Positions 1-6,468 of a DNA stretch of 12,542 bases are shown one piece after another. The stretch comes from Thermoanaerobaculales bacterium (GTDB lineage Bacteria > Acidobacteriota > Thermoanaerobaculia > Thermoanaerobaculales > Sulfomarinibacteraceae), in NCBI GenBank assembly GCA_029938595.1, contig JAOZUP010000078.1:1-12542 (forward strand). Direction: 5' to 3'. Both the position numbers and the translations under genes were made by a program. The notes beneath the pieces are model-generated. The model saw only the letters and a list, made by a program, of their open reading frames with translations. It was not told the origin of the DNA and made no database searches. Position 1 is the first letter of the stretch. Each line of letters opens with the position of its first letter.

Positions 1-1124
1 CCGAAGCCCGAGATCGGCAGACCGGCCTCGAAGAACTGGCCCGCGAAGGCGCACAGCCCCACCGCAACGAAGAAACCGATCACCGCCCCGATCGCCGACA
101 GGAAGATCGCCTCGATCAGGAACTGGAGCAGGATGTCGCGGTCCTCGGCGCCGATGGATTTTCGGAGACCGATCTCATACAACCGCTCGGCGAGTGAGAT
201 CTGCAGTACCGAGAAGATCCCGACGCCGCCGACAACCAACGAGATCGCGGAGATGGAGAAGAGGACAATCGTCCACCCACGAAGCTGCTCGTCGATCTGC
301 TCCTCCGCTTCGAGAATCTCCTGGGCAACGTTTTCGATTTCGAAATCTTCGACCCTGTTGTGCTGCCGCCACAGCCGGTTCTTGAGGTGGGCAAAGAGTT
401 GAGAGAGATTGTCGGTGTCGGCAACTTTCACCATCAGCAAGGGAATGCGCTCGCCGCCGCCGTAGAGCCCCTGCATGGTGGTCAATGGGATGGTAGCGCC
501 CTCCATCTCGCGCCGGCTCCAGCCATCGTTGATCATCTCGTTGCCGACCCGCTCGCCGACACCGACGACCTCGAAGCGGTGGTTGCCGATCCGCACCCAC
601 TGCCCGACTGCGTCGCGGCCATCAAAGAGCTCGTCAGCCAGGAAATGACCGATGACGACGACCCGACGCCTCCGTTCCACATCGAGGTCGGAGATATAGC
701 GCCCCTCCTCGGCCTTTCGGTCGAAGACCACCGCGTACTGGCGCGTCGTACCGGTAATCCGCACCGATTGGCTGGCATCGCCCCACGCCACCACTTGCTG
801 CGAGAATGACACCGGCGCGGCCGATGAAATCTGTTCGCTCGACTCGACCAGCCCGGCCGCGTCCTGGCGCCGCAGGCCCTCCGATAAATGGGCTCGCTTC
901 ACGTCGAGGTTCGAGGTGGGCGTTTCGGTGCTGACGAAGAGTACCCCTCGCAGTCCGAGAGAATCGATGCCGTTCCAGATTTCCACCTTGACCGCCTCGA
1001 TGAGGCTGACCATGGTCACTACAGCCATGGTGCCGAGGACAACGCCGAAGAGGGTCAGCATCGAGCGCATTTTGTGGGCCCAAATTTCGGTGAGCGTTGT
1101 TCGCAGGGATTCCCCGATGACCAT
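1..1124 (-). CDS. ABC transporter permease, FtsX/MacB type (second permease; C-terminus cut by window edge)
   Basis: Reading the minus strand from the ATG at 1124 gives an unbroken frame to the window edge: 374 complete codons, no stop seen. The protein has the MacB/FtsX plan: a short cytoplasmic N-terminus, TM1 at about residues 22-44, a large periplasmic domain (about 45-280), then TM2 (about 283-309) and TM3 (about 332-362). The last membrane helix and the usual C-terminal 'P..ALR.E' end are missing because of the edge, perhaps 35-45 residues. The motif LAERLYEIGLRKSIGA after TM2 is the FtsX coupling segment that contacts the ATPase. The start lies 6 nt after the stop of the upstream permease gene, with GAGTGAGG just before it, so this is the last visible gene of the operon. 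It is similar in plan but not in sequence to that permease, which suggests a heteromeric pair as in LolC/LolE. The substrate cannot be told from sequence. Confidence 0.93.
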   Translation of the reverse strand, partial: MVIGESLRTTLTEIWAHKMRSMLTLFGVVLGTMAVVTMVSLIEAVKVEIWNGIDSLGLRGVLFVSTETPTSNLDVKRAHLSEGLRRQDAAGLVESSEQISSAAPVSFSQQVVAWGDASQSVRITGTTRQYAVVFDRKAEEGRYISDLDVERRRRVVVIGHFLADELFDGRDAVGQWVRIGNHRFEVVGVGERVGNEMINDGWSRREMEGATIPLTTMQGLYGGGERIPLLMVKVADTDNLSQLFAHLKNRLWRQHNRVEDFEIENVAQEILEAEEQIDEQLRGWTIVLFSISAISLVVGGVGIFSVLQISLAERLYEIGLRKSIGAEDRDILLQFLIEAIFLSAIGAVIGFFVAVGLCAFAGQFFEAGLPISGF

Positions 1125-1130
1125 AAGACC

Positions 1131-2363
1131 TCACTCGTACCGAAGGGCGACCACCGGGTCGAGGCGCGAGGCCTTGACCGCGGGATACATCCCGAAGAAA
1201 AAACCGACGACGGTGGCCGATGCCACCGAGATGACGATCATTGAAGCGGTGATCGTCATCGGCATCTGCATAACGGCCATGATGCCGAAGGTGAAGACGA
1301 TGCCGAGCGCGAGTCCCGCGGCACCGCCGAAGACGGTTACCACTATGGCCTCGATCAGAAATTGGACGAAGACCTGCCAGCCGGTGGCACCGAGCGCCTT
1401 CCGCACCCCGACCTCGCGCATCCTTTCGGTGAAGGACGCGAGCATGATGTTGGTGATGACGATCCCTCCCACCAACAACGAAATGACGCCGCAGGCGAGG
1501 AAGGTGATGTTGTAGATCATGCCCTCGCGGTTGCCCTGCCCGATTCGTTCCTGGCGATCCCAAACCCCGAAATCCTCGATCCCGTGACGCGACCGGAGGA
1601 GCAGCTCGAGGGCGTCACGCGACTCCTCGTGGACCTCGGGTGAGCGGAGACGCAGGTTGAGCTCGTCAATGCGTTCGGCCCCGGCATTCTGGTGACGTTT
1701 CATATACGAGGTGATCGGTACCACGATCAACCGGTTGAGCCATTCGTGAGCGTTGTAGGTGTCCGATTGCTGCCAGAAGAAGATCTTCTCAGCTGTTACC
1801 CCAACCACGGTGTAGGCCTTGCCATCAATGTTGAGAGCCTTGCCCACCGGATCGGCGGTGCCAAAGAGTTCACGGGCGCGAGTCGAGCCCAGCACGACCA
1901 CCGCCGCCGCCGAATCCATGTCGTGGTCCGTGATGTAACGCCCGCTCCCCAGCTCCAGCTCGCGCATCTGCAGGAACTCGGGTTCAATGGCGGTTATGCG
2001 GAAGCTCTCCTCGGTCGCGCCGGCCCGCACACGGTGGTTGCTGGCAATTTCCGCCACCACCAGATCGAATCCGTCTACCGTGTCTCTGATGGCCTCCGCA
2101 TCGGAGAGCTTAAGTCCCGTTTTGGCCCGCTGCCGAGCCGTCATCTCCAGCTCGCCCGGCGGCTGGTTGTACACCCCCATCAAACGGGTCCCACCAGATT
2201 CGCGGAAGTACTGGTCTCTCCGCGCGTCCATGCTCGCAGTCATACCCAGGGTCGCCACCACCGACGCGACGCCGAGGATCACACCGAGGGTCTGCATCAC
2301 CGTGCGGCCGATGTGCTCGCGGATCTCGACAAACCCCTCGCGGATGAACTGCGCCGGATTCAT
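1131..2363 (-). CDS. ABC transporter permease, FtsX/MacB type (first permease)
   Basis: A complete 410-residue inner-membrane permease. TM1 is at about residues 21-43, followed by a periplasmic MacB_PCD-type domain (about 45-280) and three C-terminal helices at about 285-310, 332-362 and 370-393. The cytoplasmic coupling segment FTERMREVGVRKALGATGWQ (311-330) is a close match to the MacB/LolC consensus, and the protein ends in the typical KASRLDPVVALRYE. Unlike E. coli MacB it has no fused ATPase; the nucleotide-binding subunit is the separate gene just upstream. The ATG at 2363 overlaps the ATPase stop by 4 nt (ATGA), so translation is probably coupled. The family does mechanotransmission: ATP-driven movement across the membrane pushes periplasmic cargo through an adaptor or to a carrier. 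Cargo could be lipoprotein, peptide, macrolide-like compound or signal. The family call is strong; the substrate is unknown. Confidence 0.95.
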   Translation of the reverse strand: MNPAQFIREGFVEIREHIGRTVMQTLGVILGVASVVATLGMTASMDARRDQYFRESGGTRLMGVYNQPPGELEMTARQRAKTGLKLSDAEAIRDTVDGFDLVVAEIASNHRVRAGATEESFRITAIEPEFLQMRELELGSGRYITDHDMDSAAAVVVLGSTRARELFGTADPVGKALNIDGKAYTVVGVTAEKIFFWQQSDTYNAHEWLNRLIVVPITSYMKRHQNAGAERIDELNLRLRSPEVHEESRDALELLLRSRHGIEDFGVWDRQERIGQGNREGMIYNITFLACGVISLLVGGIVITNIMLASFTERMREVGVRKALGATGWQVFVQFLIEAIVVTVFGGAAGLALGIVFTFGIMAVMQMPMTITASMIVISVASATVVGFFFGMYPAVKASRLDPVVALRYE

Positions 2364-3052
2364 GCAGCGGCTTTCTGTCCGTTCGGCAAAATCAGACCGT
2401 CGACGATACGAATAATTTCCCTGGCGCGAGCCGCGATAGACGGATCGTGGGTGACTATGATTAGCGTCTGGCCGCCCGCCCTCAACTCGTCGAAGAGCTC
2501 GAGAATCTCGCCGCCGGTCTGCTGGTCGAGGTTGCCGGTGGGCTCATCGGCCATGATCACCGACGGGTGGCCGACAATGGCCCGGGCGATGGCGCCGCGC
2601 TGGCGCTGCCCGCCGGAAAGCTCGTTCGGGCGATGGCGGGCGCGGTCGGCGAGACCGACCTTGGCTAGTGCCTCGTAGGCCAGCCGGCGCCGGTCCTTGC
2701 GGCCCATGCCGCCGTAGAGCAGCGGCAGCTCCACGTTGCGCAATAGACTCGCCCTGGGCAGCAGGTTGAAGTTCTGAAAGATGAATCCGATCTTCTGGTT
2801 GCGAAGGTGCGCCAGCTTGCGCCTGGAAAAGCTCGCCACCTCCTCGCCGTCGAGCGAATACGAGCCCGAAGTCGGCGAATCGAGGAGGCCGAGGATGTGC
2901 ATGAGGGTGGACTTGCCGGAGCCCGACGGACCCATGACGGCAAGGTAGTCGCCGACGCCAACCTCGAGGTTGACGCCACGCAGGGCTTCCACCGAGAGAT
3001 TGCCCTCACCGTAGATCTTGGTGATGCCTTCGAGCTTCATCAGCGTCTGCAT
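2360..3052 (-). CDS. ABC transporter ATP-binding protein, MacB/LolD type
   Basis: A 230-residue nucleotide-binding subunit, the normal length for LolD-like proteins. Visible motifs are Walker A GPSGSGKST (41-49), Q-loop Q93, signature LSGGQRQRGAIAR (145-157), Walker B VIMADEPT (165-172) with D-loop NLD (174-176), and H-loop H202 in VTHD. All catalytic residues are present. The residue after QRQR is Gly, where most family members have Val; this is a small oddity. The ATG shares one base with the adaptor stop (TGATG at 3054-3050), and a GGAGGAGAGG-like ribosome binding site lies inside the adaptor's last codons, so the two genes are translationally coupled. A second in-frame ATG four codons in (MKLEG) is possible but less well placed. 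It powers the two permeases encoded downstream. Confidence 0.96.
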   Translation of the reverse strand: MQTLMKLEGITKIYGEGNLSVEALRGVNLEVGVGDYLAVMGPSGSGKSTLMHILGLLDSPTSGSYSLDGEEVASFSRRKLAHLRNQKIGFIFQNFNLLPRASLLRNVELPLLYGGMGRKDRRRLAYEALAKVGLADRARHRPNELSGGQRQRGAIARAIVGHPSVIMADEPTGNLDQQTGGEILELFDELRAGGQTLIIVTHDPSIAARAREIIRIVDGLILPNGQKAAA

Positions 3053-4302
3053 CAGGACCTCTCCTCCTGCGGCTTCGACGGATCGGCGAGCGCTACCTCC
3101 TCATCCTCCTCGAGACCCTCGACGATTTCGACTTCGGTGGTTGACGCAATTCCCGTCACAACCTTGCGCTCCTCGAACCACCTCCGCCACTCCTGGCGGG
3201 GGTCGTCACGCCATTTCTCTTCGTCACTCTTCTGCTCCTCGCCTTCAGAGTCCTCTACACCCTCGTCATCGTCCTCGGTTTCGGCGATTTTCTTCGGTAG
3301 GGGTGTCTCGCGCTGGATGTAGACCATCTCTTCTTCACCGCGAACGAAGACCGACTCAATTGGAACGGTCAACACCTGTTCGCGGATCTCGCCGCGAATC
3401 TCGATGTTGGCGGTCATACCCGTTCGCAGCTCCCGACCGAGCTCTTCAAGCGCGATCTCGACATCGAAGACCTTGACCTGGTTGTCGAGCCGCGCGGCCG
3501 GCGCGATGCGATTGATCGTGCCCTTGAAGAGCACCCGCGGAAAGGCGTCGAGGGTGATTCGGGTCTCTTGGCCGAGGTGGATCTTGCCGATATCCACCTC
3601 GTTGATGCCGGCTTTGATCTGCATCGTGCTGAGGTCGGCGACGGTGGAGATCACCGTTCCGGCGTTGAACGAACCGCTGCCGGTGACCGTCTCACCGAGC
3701 TCCACCGGTCGCTCGATGATCACCCCGTCCATCGGCGAAACGATATTGACCACCTGGCGGGGATTGTCACCAACCGGGATGCCGGAGGCCTCGACCAGCC
3801 CGATCTTGTCGCGCGCCTCATCGCTCGCCTGCTGAGCCTGGCGGTAGCGGGTCTCCGCCTCGCGGTTGACCTCGACCGAAATGAGGCCGTTCTCGAAGAG
3901 CTTGCGCTTGGCATCGTAGTCCTGCTTGGCGTCCTCGAGGTCGATCGACGCGGCCTGAACCTGGTTGCGCACCGCAAGCAGGTTCTGGGCCTGATTGATG
4001 TCAGGCTCGATGCGGGCGATGAGCTGCCCCTTGGTCACAACATCACCGGCGCGCACCGGCAGGTCGACCACCCTCCCAGAGAGGTTGGACTTGATCTCCA
4101 CCTTGACCTCGGGCTCGACCGTGCCGACCTCGCGCACCACGACCTGGACGTCGTCGATGGAAGCCGCCAGGGTCGGGATCTCGGGACCCTTCTCATTATC
4201 GCCGTTTCCATTGGCTTTGGTTCGTGCTGCGTACGCCACAGCCGCGGCTGCGATCACAACCACGGCAACGAGAATCAACCAACGTTTCTTTTTGCGGGCC
4301 AT
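3052..4302 (-). CDS. Periplasmic adaptor (membrane fusion) protein, HlyD/MacA-like
   Basis: A 416-residue adaptor starting at the ATG at 4302, which follows GAGGGGGAG at 4314-4306. An in-frame TTG at 4326 would add 8 residues but is poorly placed. The N-terminus is MARKKKRW followed by one membrane anchor (about 8-27), so the protein is tethered to the inner membrane with its body in the periplasm. In order come: the first half of the lipoyl/barrel-sandwich domain (about 66-99), a short alpha-hairpin or coiled coil (about 101-170), the second lipoyl half (about 183-225), a beta-barrel domain (about 226-305) and a membrane-proximal domain (about 308-405). The last is interrupted by a strongly acidic stretch at about 341-379. 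No lipobox is seen. It is first in the operon, followed by ATPase and two permeases, the MacAB-like arrangement. The hairpin is short, so docking to a TolC-like channel is possible but not certain. Confidence 0.93.
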   Translation of the reverse strand: MARKKKRWLILVAVVVIAAAAVAYAARTKANGNGDNEKGPEIPTLAASIDDVQVVVREVGTVEPEVKVEIKSNLSGRVVDLPVRAGDVVTKGQLIARIEPDINQAQNLLAVRNQVQAASIDLEDAKQDYDAKRKLFENGLISVEVNREAETRYRQAQQASDEARDKIGLVEASGIPVGDNPRQVVNIVSPMDGVIIERPVELGETVTGSGSFNAGTVISTVADLSTMQIKAGINEVDIGKIHLGQETRITLDAFPRVLFKGTINRIAPAARLDNQVKVFDVEIALEELGRELRTGMTANIEIRGEIREQVLTVPIESVFVRGEEEMVYIQRETPLPKKIAETEDDDEGVEDSEGEEQKSDEEKWRDDPRQEWRRWFEERKVVTGIASTTEVEIVEGLEEDEEVALADPSKPQEERS

Positions 4303-4305
4303 AAA

Positions 4306-4314
4306 CTCCCCCTC
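4306..4314 (-). promoter_or_regulatory. Ribosome binding site that fixes the adaptor start
   Basis: On the minus strand GAGGGGGAG lies 3 nt upstream of the ATG at 4302. The alternative TTG at 4326 has no comparable site, so the ATG is preferred. Confidence 0.7.
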
Positions 4315-4374
4315 ATGCACCGTCAACGACTCGACTCATGTTGAATTACGCGTCAGAGGCAAGAAATGTTCGCA

Positions 4375-4436
4375 ATCCGACTTTCCGGTTATGTTCCGCG
4401 GCGCGAACGCAGCGGAACATAACCGGAAAGTCGGAT
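4375..4436. repeat. Perfect 25-bp inverted repeat with 12-nt loop between divergent genes
   Basis: The arms are 4375-4399 and 4412-4436, exact reverse complements over 25 bp, with a 12-nt loop at 4400-4411. The element sits between the divergent adaptor operon (start 4302) and acyl-CoA dehydrogenase gene (start 4487). No T-tract follows on either strand, and the position is wrong for a terminator. GCGAAC in the loop (4403-4408) is complementary to GTTCGC in the left flank (4368-4373), which would allow a pseudoknot or an alternative fold. It could be a mobile palindromic repeat, a large operator or a transcript-stabilising hairpin. The sequence alone does not decide. Confidence 0.9.
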
Positions 4437-4451
4437 GTTGAGGAGGCTGTG

Positions 4452-4457
4452 TAGAAT
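4452..4457 (+). promoter_or_regulatory. Possible -10 element for the acyl-CoA dehydrogenase gene
   Basis: TAGAAT lies 30 nt before the start codon and just after the 25-bp inverted repeat. No good -35 hexamer is seen at 16-18 nt upstream; that position falls inside the right arm of the palindrome. The call rests only on the hexamer and its position. Confidence 0.22.
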
Positions 4458-4486
4458 AGCGGGCACAGGCACTGAAGGAGGCGAGC

Positions 4487-5698
4487 ATGCGGGAACTTTT
4501 GAGCGAACAGAACATTGACTATGTGGAGCGCGCCCGCGAAGTGGCCGAGAAGTACGTGCGGCCGGTGGCCGCCGAGCTCGACCGCACCGGCGAGTACGGT
4601 TGGGACATCCTCGAAGCTCTGAAATCGGCCGAGCTAACCGGGGTGTGGATCCCGAAGGAGTACGGCGGCAAGGGGACTGGGGTCCTCGATCTCTGTCTGA
4701 TCGTCGAACAGCTTTCACGAGCCTGCGGCGGCGTCGGCGTGTCTTACGCCGTCAATGCCCTCGGATCTTTTCCGATCATCCTCGGCGGCACCGACGAGCA
4801 GAAGGAGAAATACCTGCCGCCGATCGCCTCCGGCGACAGCCTGATCGCGTTTGGTCTGTCCGAGAAGGCCTCCGGTTCCGACGCGGGCAGTCTTCGCACG
4901 ACCGCCATCCGTGACGGCGACGACTACGTCATCAATGGTCATAAGAAGTGGAATACCAACGGCGGCGTGGCCTCGGTCTTCACCATCTACGCCCTCACCG
5001 AGCCAGACAAGGGAATGCGCGGCATCTCGGCCTTCATCGTCGAAAAGGACACTCCCGGCTTCACGGTCGGCAAGCGCGAAGACACCATGGGGATCCGCAC
5101 GGCGTCGGTCAACGAGCTCGATTTCGTCGATTGCCGAGTGCCCGCTTCTCAGCTCCTCGGCGGCAGCGAGGGGGGCGGCTTCAGAAACACAATGATGACC
5201 CTCGACCGCGCCCGTCCCGGGGTTGCGGCCCAGGCTCTCGGTCTCGCGCAGGGAGCCTTCGAGTGGGCGCTGCGCTACACCTCGGAGCGACGCCAGTTCG
5301 GCCAGACGGTGATGTCACATCAGGCGGTCCAGTTCATGCTTGCGGACATGGCGACCCAGATCGAGGCCGCACGACAGCTGGTCTACGCGTCAGCCCGGTT
5401 GATCGATTCCGGCGCCAAGAACGTCACCAAGATGGCAGCCATGGGTAAGGTCTTCGCCACCGACACGGCAATGAAGGTAACGACCGACGCCGTCCAGCTC
5501 TTCGGCGGTTACGGCTACTGCAGGGATTACCCGATCGAAAAGTACATGCGGGACGCCAAGATCACCCAGATCTACGAGGGTACCAACCAGGTCCAGCGGC
5601 TGGTCATCGGCCGAGCCCTGACCCGCGAACTCAAGGAGCTCACAGAGCACCTCGACGTCACCGTGGAGCATTTTCCGGACTACGACCCGGAAAGCTAG
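4487..5698 (+). CDS. Acyl-CoA dehydrogenase (short-chain/butyryl-CoA dehydrogenase-like)
   Basis: A 403-residue FAD enzyme of normal family length that oxidises acyl-CoA to trans-2-enoyl-CoA in the cytoplasm and passes electrons to ETF. The N-terminal helical domain runs to about residue 115, the beta domain from about 116 to 225 (FGLSEKASGSDAGSLRTTA, then INGHKKWNTNGG, the flavin- and substrate-contacting segments), and the C-terminal helical domain from there on (RRQFGQ and QLFGGYGYCRDYP, FAD contacts). The catalytic base is Glu364 in QIYEGTNQVQR, the position used by short- and medium-chain enzymes rather than by isovaleryl or long-chain types. AAGGAGG at 4475-4481 sets the ATG. The gene stands alone: no ETF, thiolase or CoA transferase is next to it, so chain length and pathway (fatty-acid beta-oxidation or amino-acid breakdown) stay open. 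It is divergent from the ABC operon and converges on the hemerythrin gene. Confidence 0.95.
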   Translation: MRELLSEQNIDYVERAREVAEKYVRPVAAELDRTGEYGWDILEALKSAELTGVWIPKEYGGKGTGVLDLCLIVEQLSRACGGVGVSYAVNALGSFPIILGGTDEQKEKYLPPIASGDSLIAFGLSEKASGSDAGSLRTTAIRDGDDYVINGHKKWNTNGGVASVFTIYALTEPDKGMRGISAFIVEKDTPGFTVGKREDTMGIRTASVNELDFVDCRVPASQLLGGSEGGGFRNTMMTLDRARPGVAAQALGLAQGAFEWALRYTSERRQFGQTVMSHQAVQFMLADMATQIEAARQLVYASARLIDSGAKNVTKMAAMGKVFATDTAMKVTTDAVQLFGGYGYCRDYPIEKYMRDAKITQIYEGTNQVQRLVIGRALTRELKELTEHLDVTVEHFPDYDPES

Positions 5699-5721
5699 TT
5701 TTGAGTTTTTAGTTTTTAGGT

Positions 5722-5745
5722 TTGAGTTGTCGGGCGGCAACTCAA
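5722..5745. repeat. Stem-loop after the acyl-CoA dehydrogenase gene
   Basis: TTGAGTTG (5722-5729) pairs with CAACTCAA (5738-5745), and the stem can extend inward by a T-G and a C-G pair. It begins 23 nt after the stop codon, behind a T-rich stretch of TTTTTAG-like repeats (5701-5720). No T-run follows the stem on the plus strand, so it is at best a weak terminator. On the minus strand the complementary A-rich stretch follows, also not canonical. Confidence 0.5.
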
Positions 5746-5777
5746 GACTGAATTGTGGGGGGGGGGTGGGGTGGAAA

Positions 5778-5805
5778 ATTCGAAATTCGAAATTCGAAAT
5801 TCGAA
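5778..5805. repeat. Four tandem ATTCGAA heptamers
   Basis: The 7-bp unit ATTCGAA, which contains the palindrome TTCGAA, is repeated four times without interruption and followed by a degenerate copy (ATTTC). The unit is AT-rich in a GC-rich genome. Short heptameric tandem repeats of this kind are slippage-prone. They are too short and unspaced to be CRISPR or iterons with confidence. Confidence 0.9.
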
Positions 5806-5809
5806 ATTT

Positions 5810-5833
5810 CTGATTCGGCGGAGTCCGAATCAG
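5810..5833 (-). terminator. Stem-loop at the end of the hemerythrin gene, possible terminator
   Basis: CTGATTCGG (5810-5818) and CCGAATCAG (5825-5833) form a perfect 9-bp stem with a 6-nt loop. The stop codon of the minus-strand hemerythrin gene (5832-5830) lies inside the stem. On the minus strand the stem is followed by AAATTTCGAATTTCG, which is AT-rich but has only short T-runs, so intrinsic termination would be weak. Confidence 0.45.
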
Positions 5834-6468
5834 CCTTCGTCCAGGGTTCGGTGGTACTCGTGTTCCCACGTGTTCCACCACTCGGTTTCTATGCCGGCGC
5901 AGGTCTCGCCGAAGGCCGAGCACACGACACACCCGTCGCCGCGGACGTGATCAGGATCGTCAAGGGGCGGGAAGCGTTCGGTGAGCTGTTCCCCAACCTC
6001 GCGGGCCGCCTGCTCTTCGGCTGTCGGCTCCCGGCCTTCGAGCCGGGTCAGTCCGTTTCGGCGCAGACGCTCCCTTGCTTCCGGCAGGAGAACGCTCTCC
6101 TCCTTGTCCACGTGCTCCCAAAGGTGCTGGGCGAAGCGCCGCGCGACCTCCGCCGCCCGCCTGGGGTCCCCGCTCGCAGCTTCCAACGCGTCGACGAAAC
6201 GCACCGCTTCGCGATGGTCCGCGGCGATTGCCGGCAGCGGCCCGCGGTCTTTCGGCACCTCAGCGCGATCCACAAGCGCTGGGAACAGCGTCTCTTCCTC
6301 GCGCTGGTGGTGAAAACCGGCAACGAACACCCTGAAAAACCGGACGAAGTCGGCCACATCTGAGGGCTCGATATCGCCCGCAGCCGCCTTCTGGGAAAAA
6401 CGGACCAGTGAGCCCGCCACCTCGTCCACCAGGCGGTGTTCTTGACCAAGTTCGTCGAGCAACAGCAT
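5830..6468 (-). CDS. Hemerythrin-like HHE-domain protein with a C-terminal Cys/His tail
   Basis: A 212-residue cytoplasmic helical protein. A four-helix HHE domain fills about residues 5-135. Likely di-iron ligands are His11, His54 and Glu58 (HHQREEE), His85, and His115/His119 with Glu123 (HLWEHVDKEE). The family binds a non-heme di-iron centre and senses or handles O2, NO or iron. After a charged linker the C-terminus has Cys180, Cys183 and Cys190 (CVVCSAFGETC) and then EHEYH (His203, His206), a tail that the basic domain does not need and that could hold another metal or a disulfide. The start is the ATG at 6468, which shares one base with the stop of the gamma-glutamyltransferase gene (TGATG); GGAGG lies at 6480-6476. 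The TTG one codon earlier overlaps that stop and is unlikely. The family is clear; the role of this member is not. Confidence 0.88.
   Translation of the reverse strand: MLLLDELGQEHRLVDEVAGSLVRFSQKAAAGDIEPSDVADFVRFFRVFVAGFHHQREEETLFPALVDRAEVPKDRGPLPAIAADHREAVRFVDALEAASGDPRRAAEVARRFAQHLWEHVDKEESVLLPEARERLRRNGLTRLEGREPTAEEQAAREVGEQLTERFPPLDDPDHVRGDGCVVCSAFGETCAGIETEWWNTWEHEYHRTLDEG

Larger units (their letters stand above)
5699..5829. other. Low-complexity intergenic region between converging genes
   Basis: This 131-bp gap is clearly unlike the genes on either side. In order it holds a T-rich stretch of imperfect gTTTTTAG repeats (5699-5721), a small hairpin (5722-5745), a run of ten G (5757-5766) followed by TGGGGTGG, four tandem ATTCGAA heptamers (5778-5805) and the left part of a stem-loop that overlaps the end of the hemerythrin gene. 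No gene is seen in it. Confidence 0.8.

Noticed and set aside
634..1563. A 309-codon open frame on the minus strand
   Set aside because: It runs across the end of one permease gene and the start of another in a different frame. Its product is Arg/Gly/His-rich with no domain, a typical GC-rich shadow. The permease frames have intact membrane helices and FtsX motifs.
1692..2678. A 328-codon open frame on the plus strand
   Set aside because: It lies antisense to the first permease and the ATPase, which have all family motifs. The product is low-complexity and His/Arg-rich.
4303..4326. The TTG at 4326 as the adaptor start
   Set aside because: The ATG at 4302 has GAGGGGGAG at a suitable distance and gives a normal basic N-terminus before the membrane anchor.
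5778..5805. The ATTCGAA repeats as a CRISPR array or replication iterons
   Set aside because: The units are 7 bp and have no spacers, so this is not CRISPR. There is no replication gene or DnaA-box cluster nearby to support an origin.
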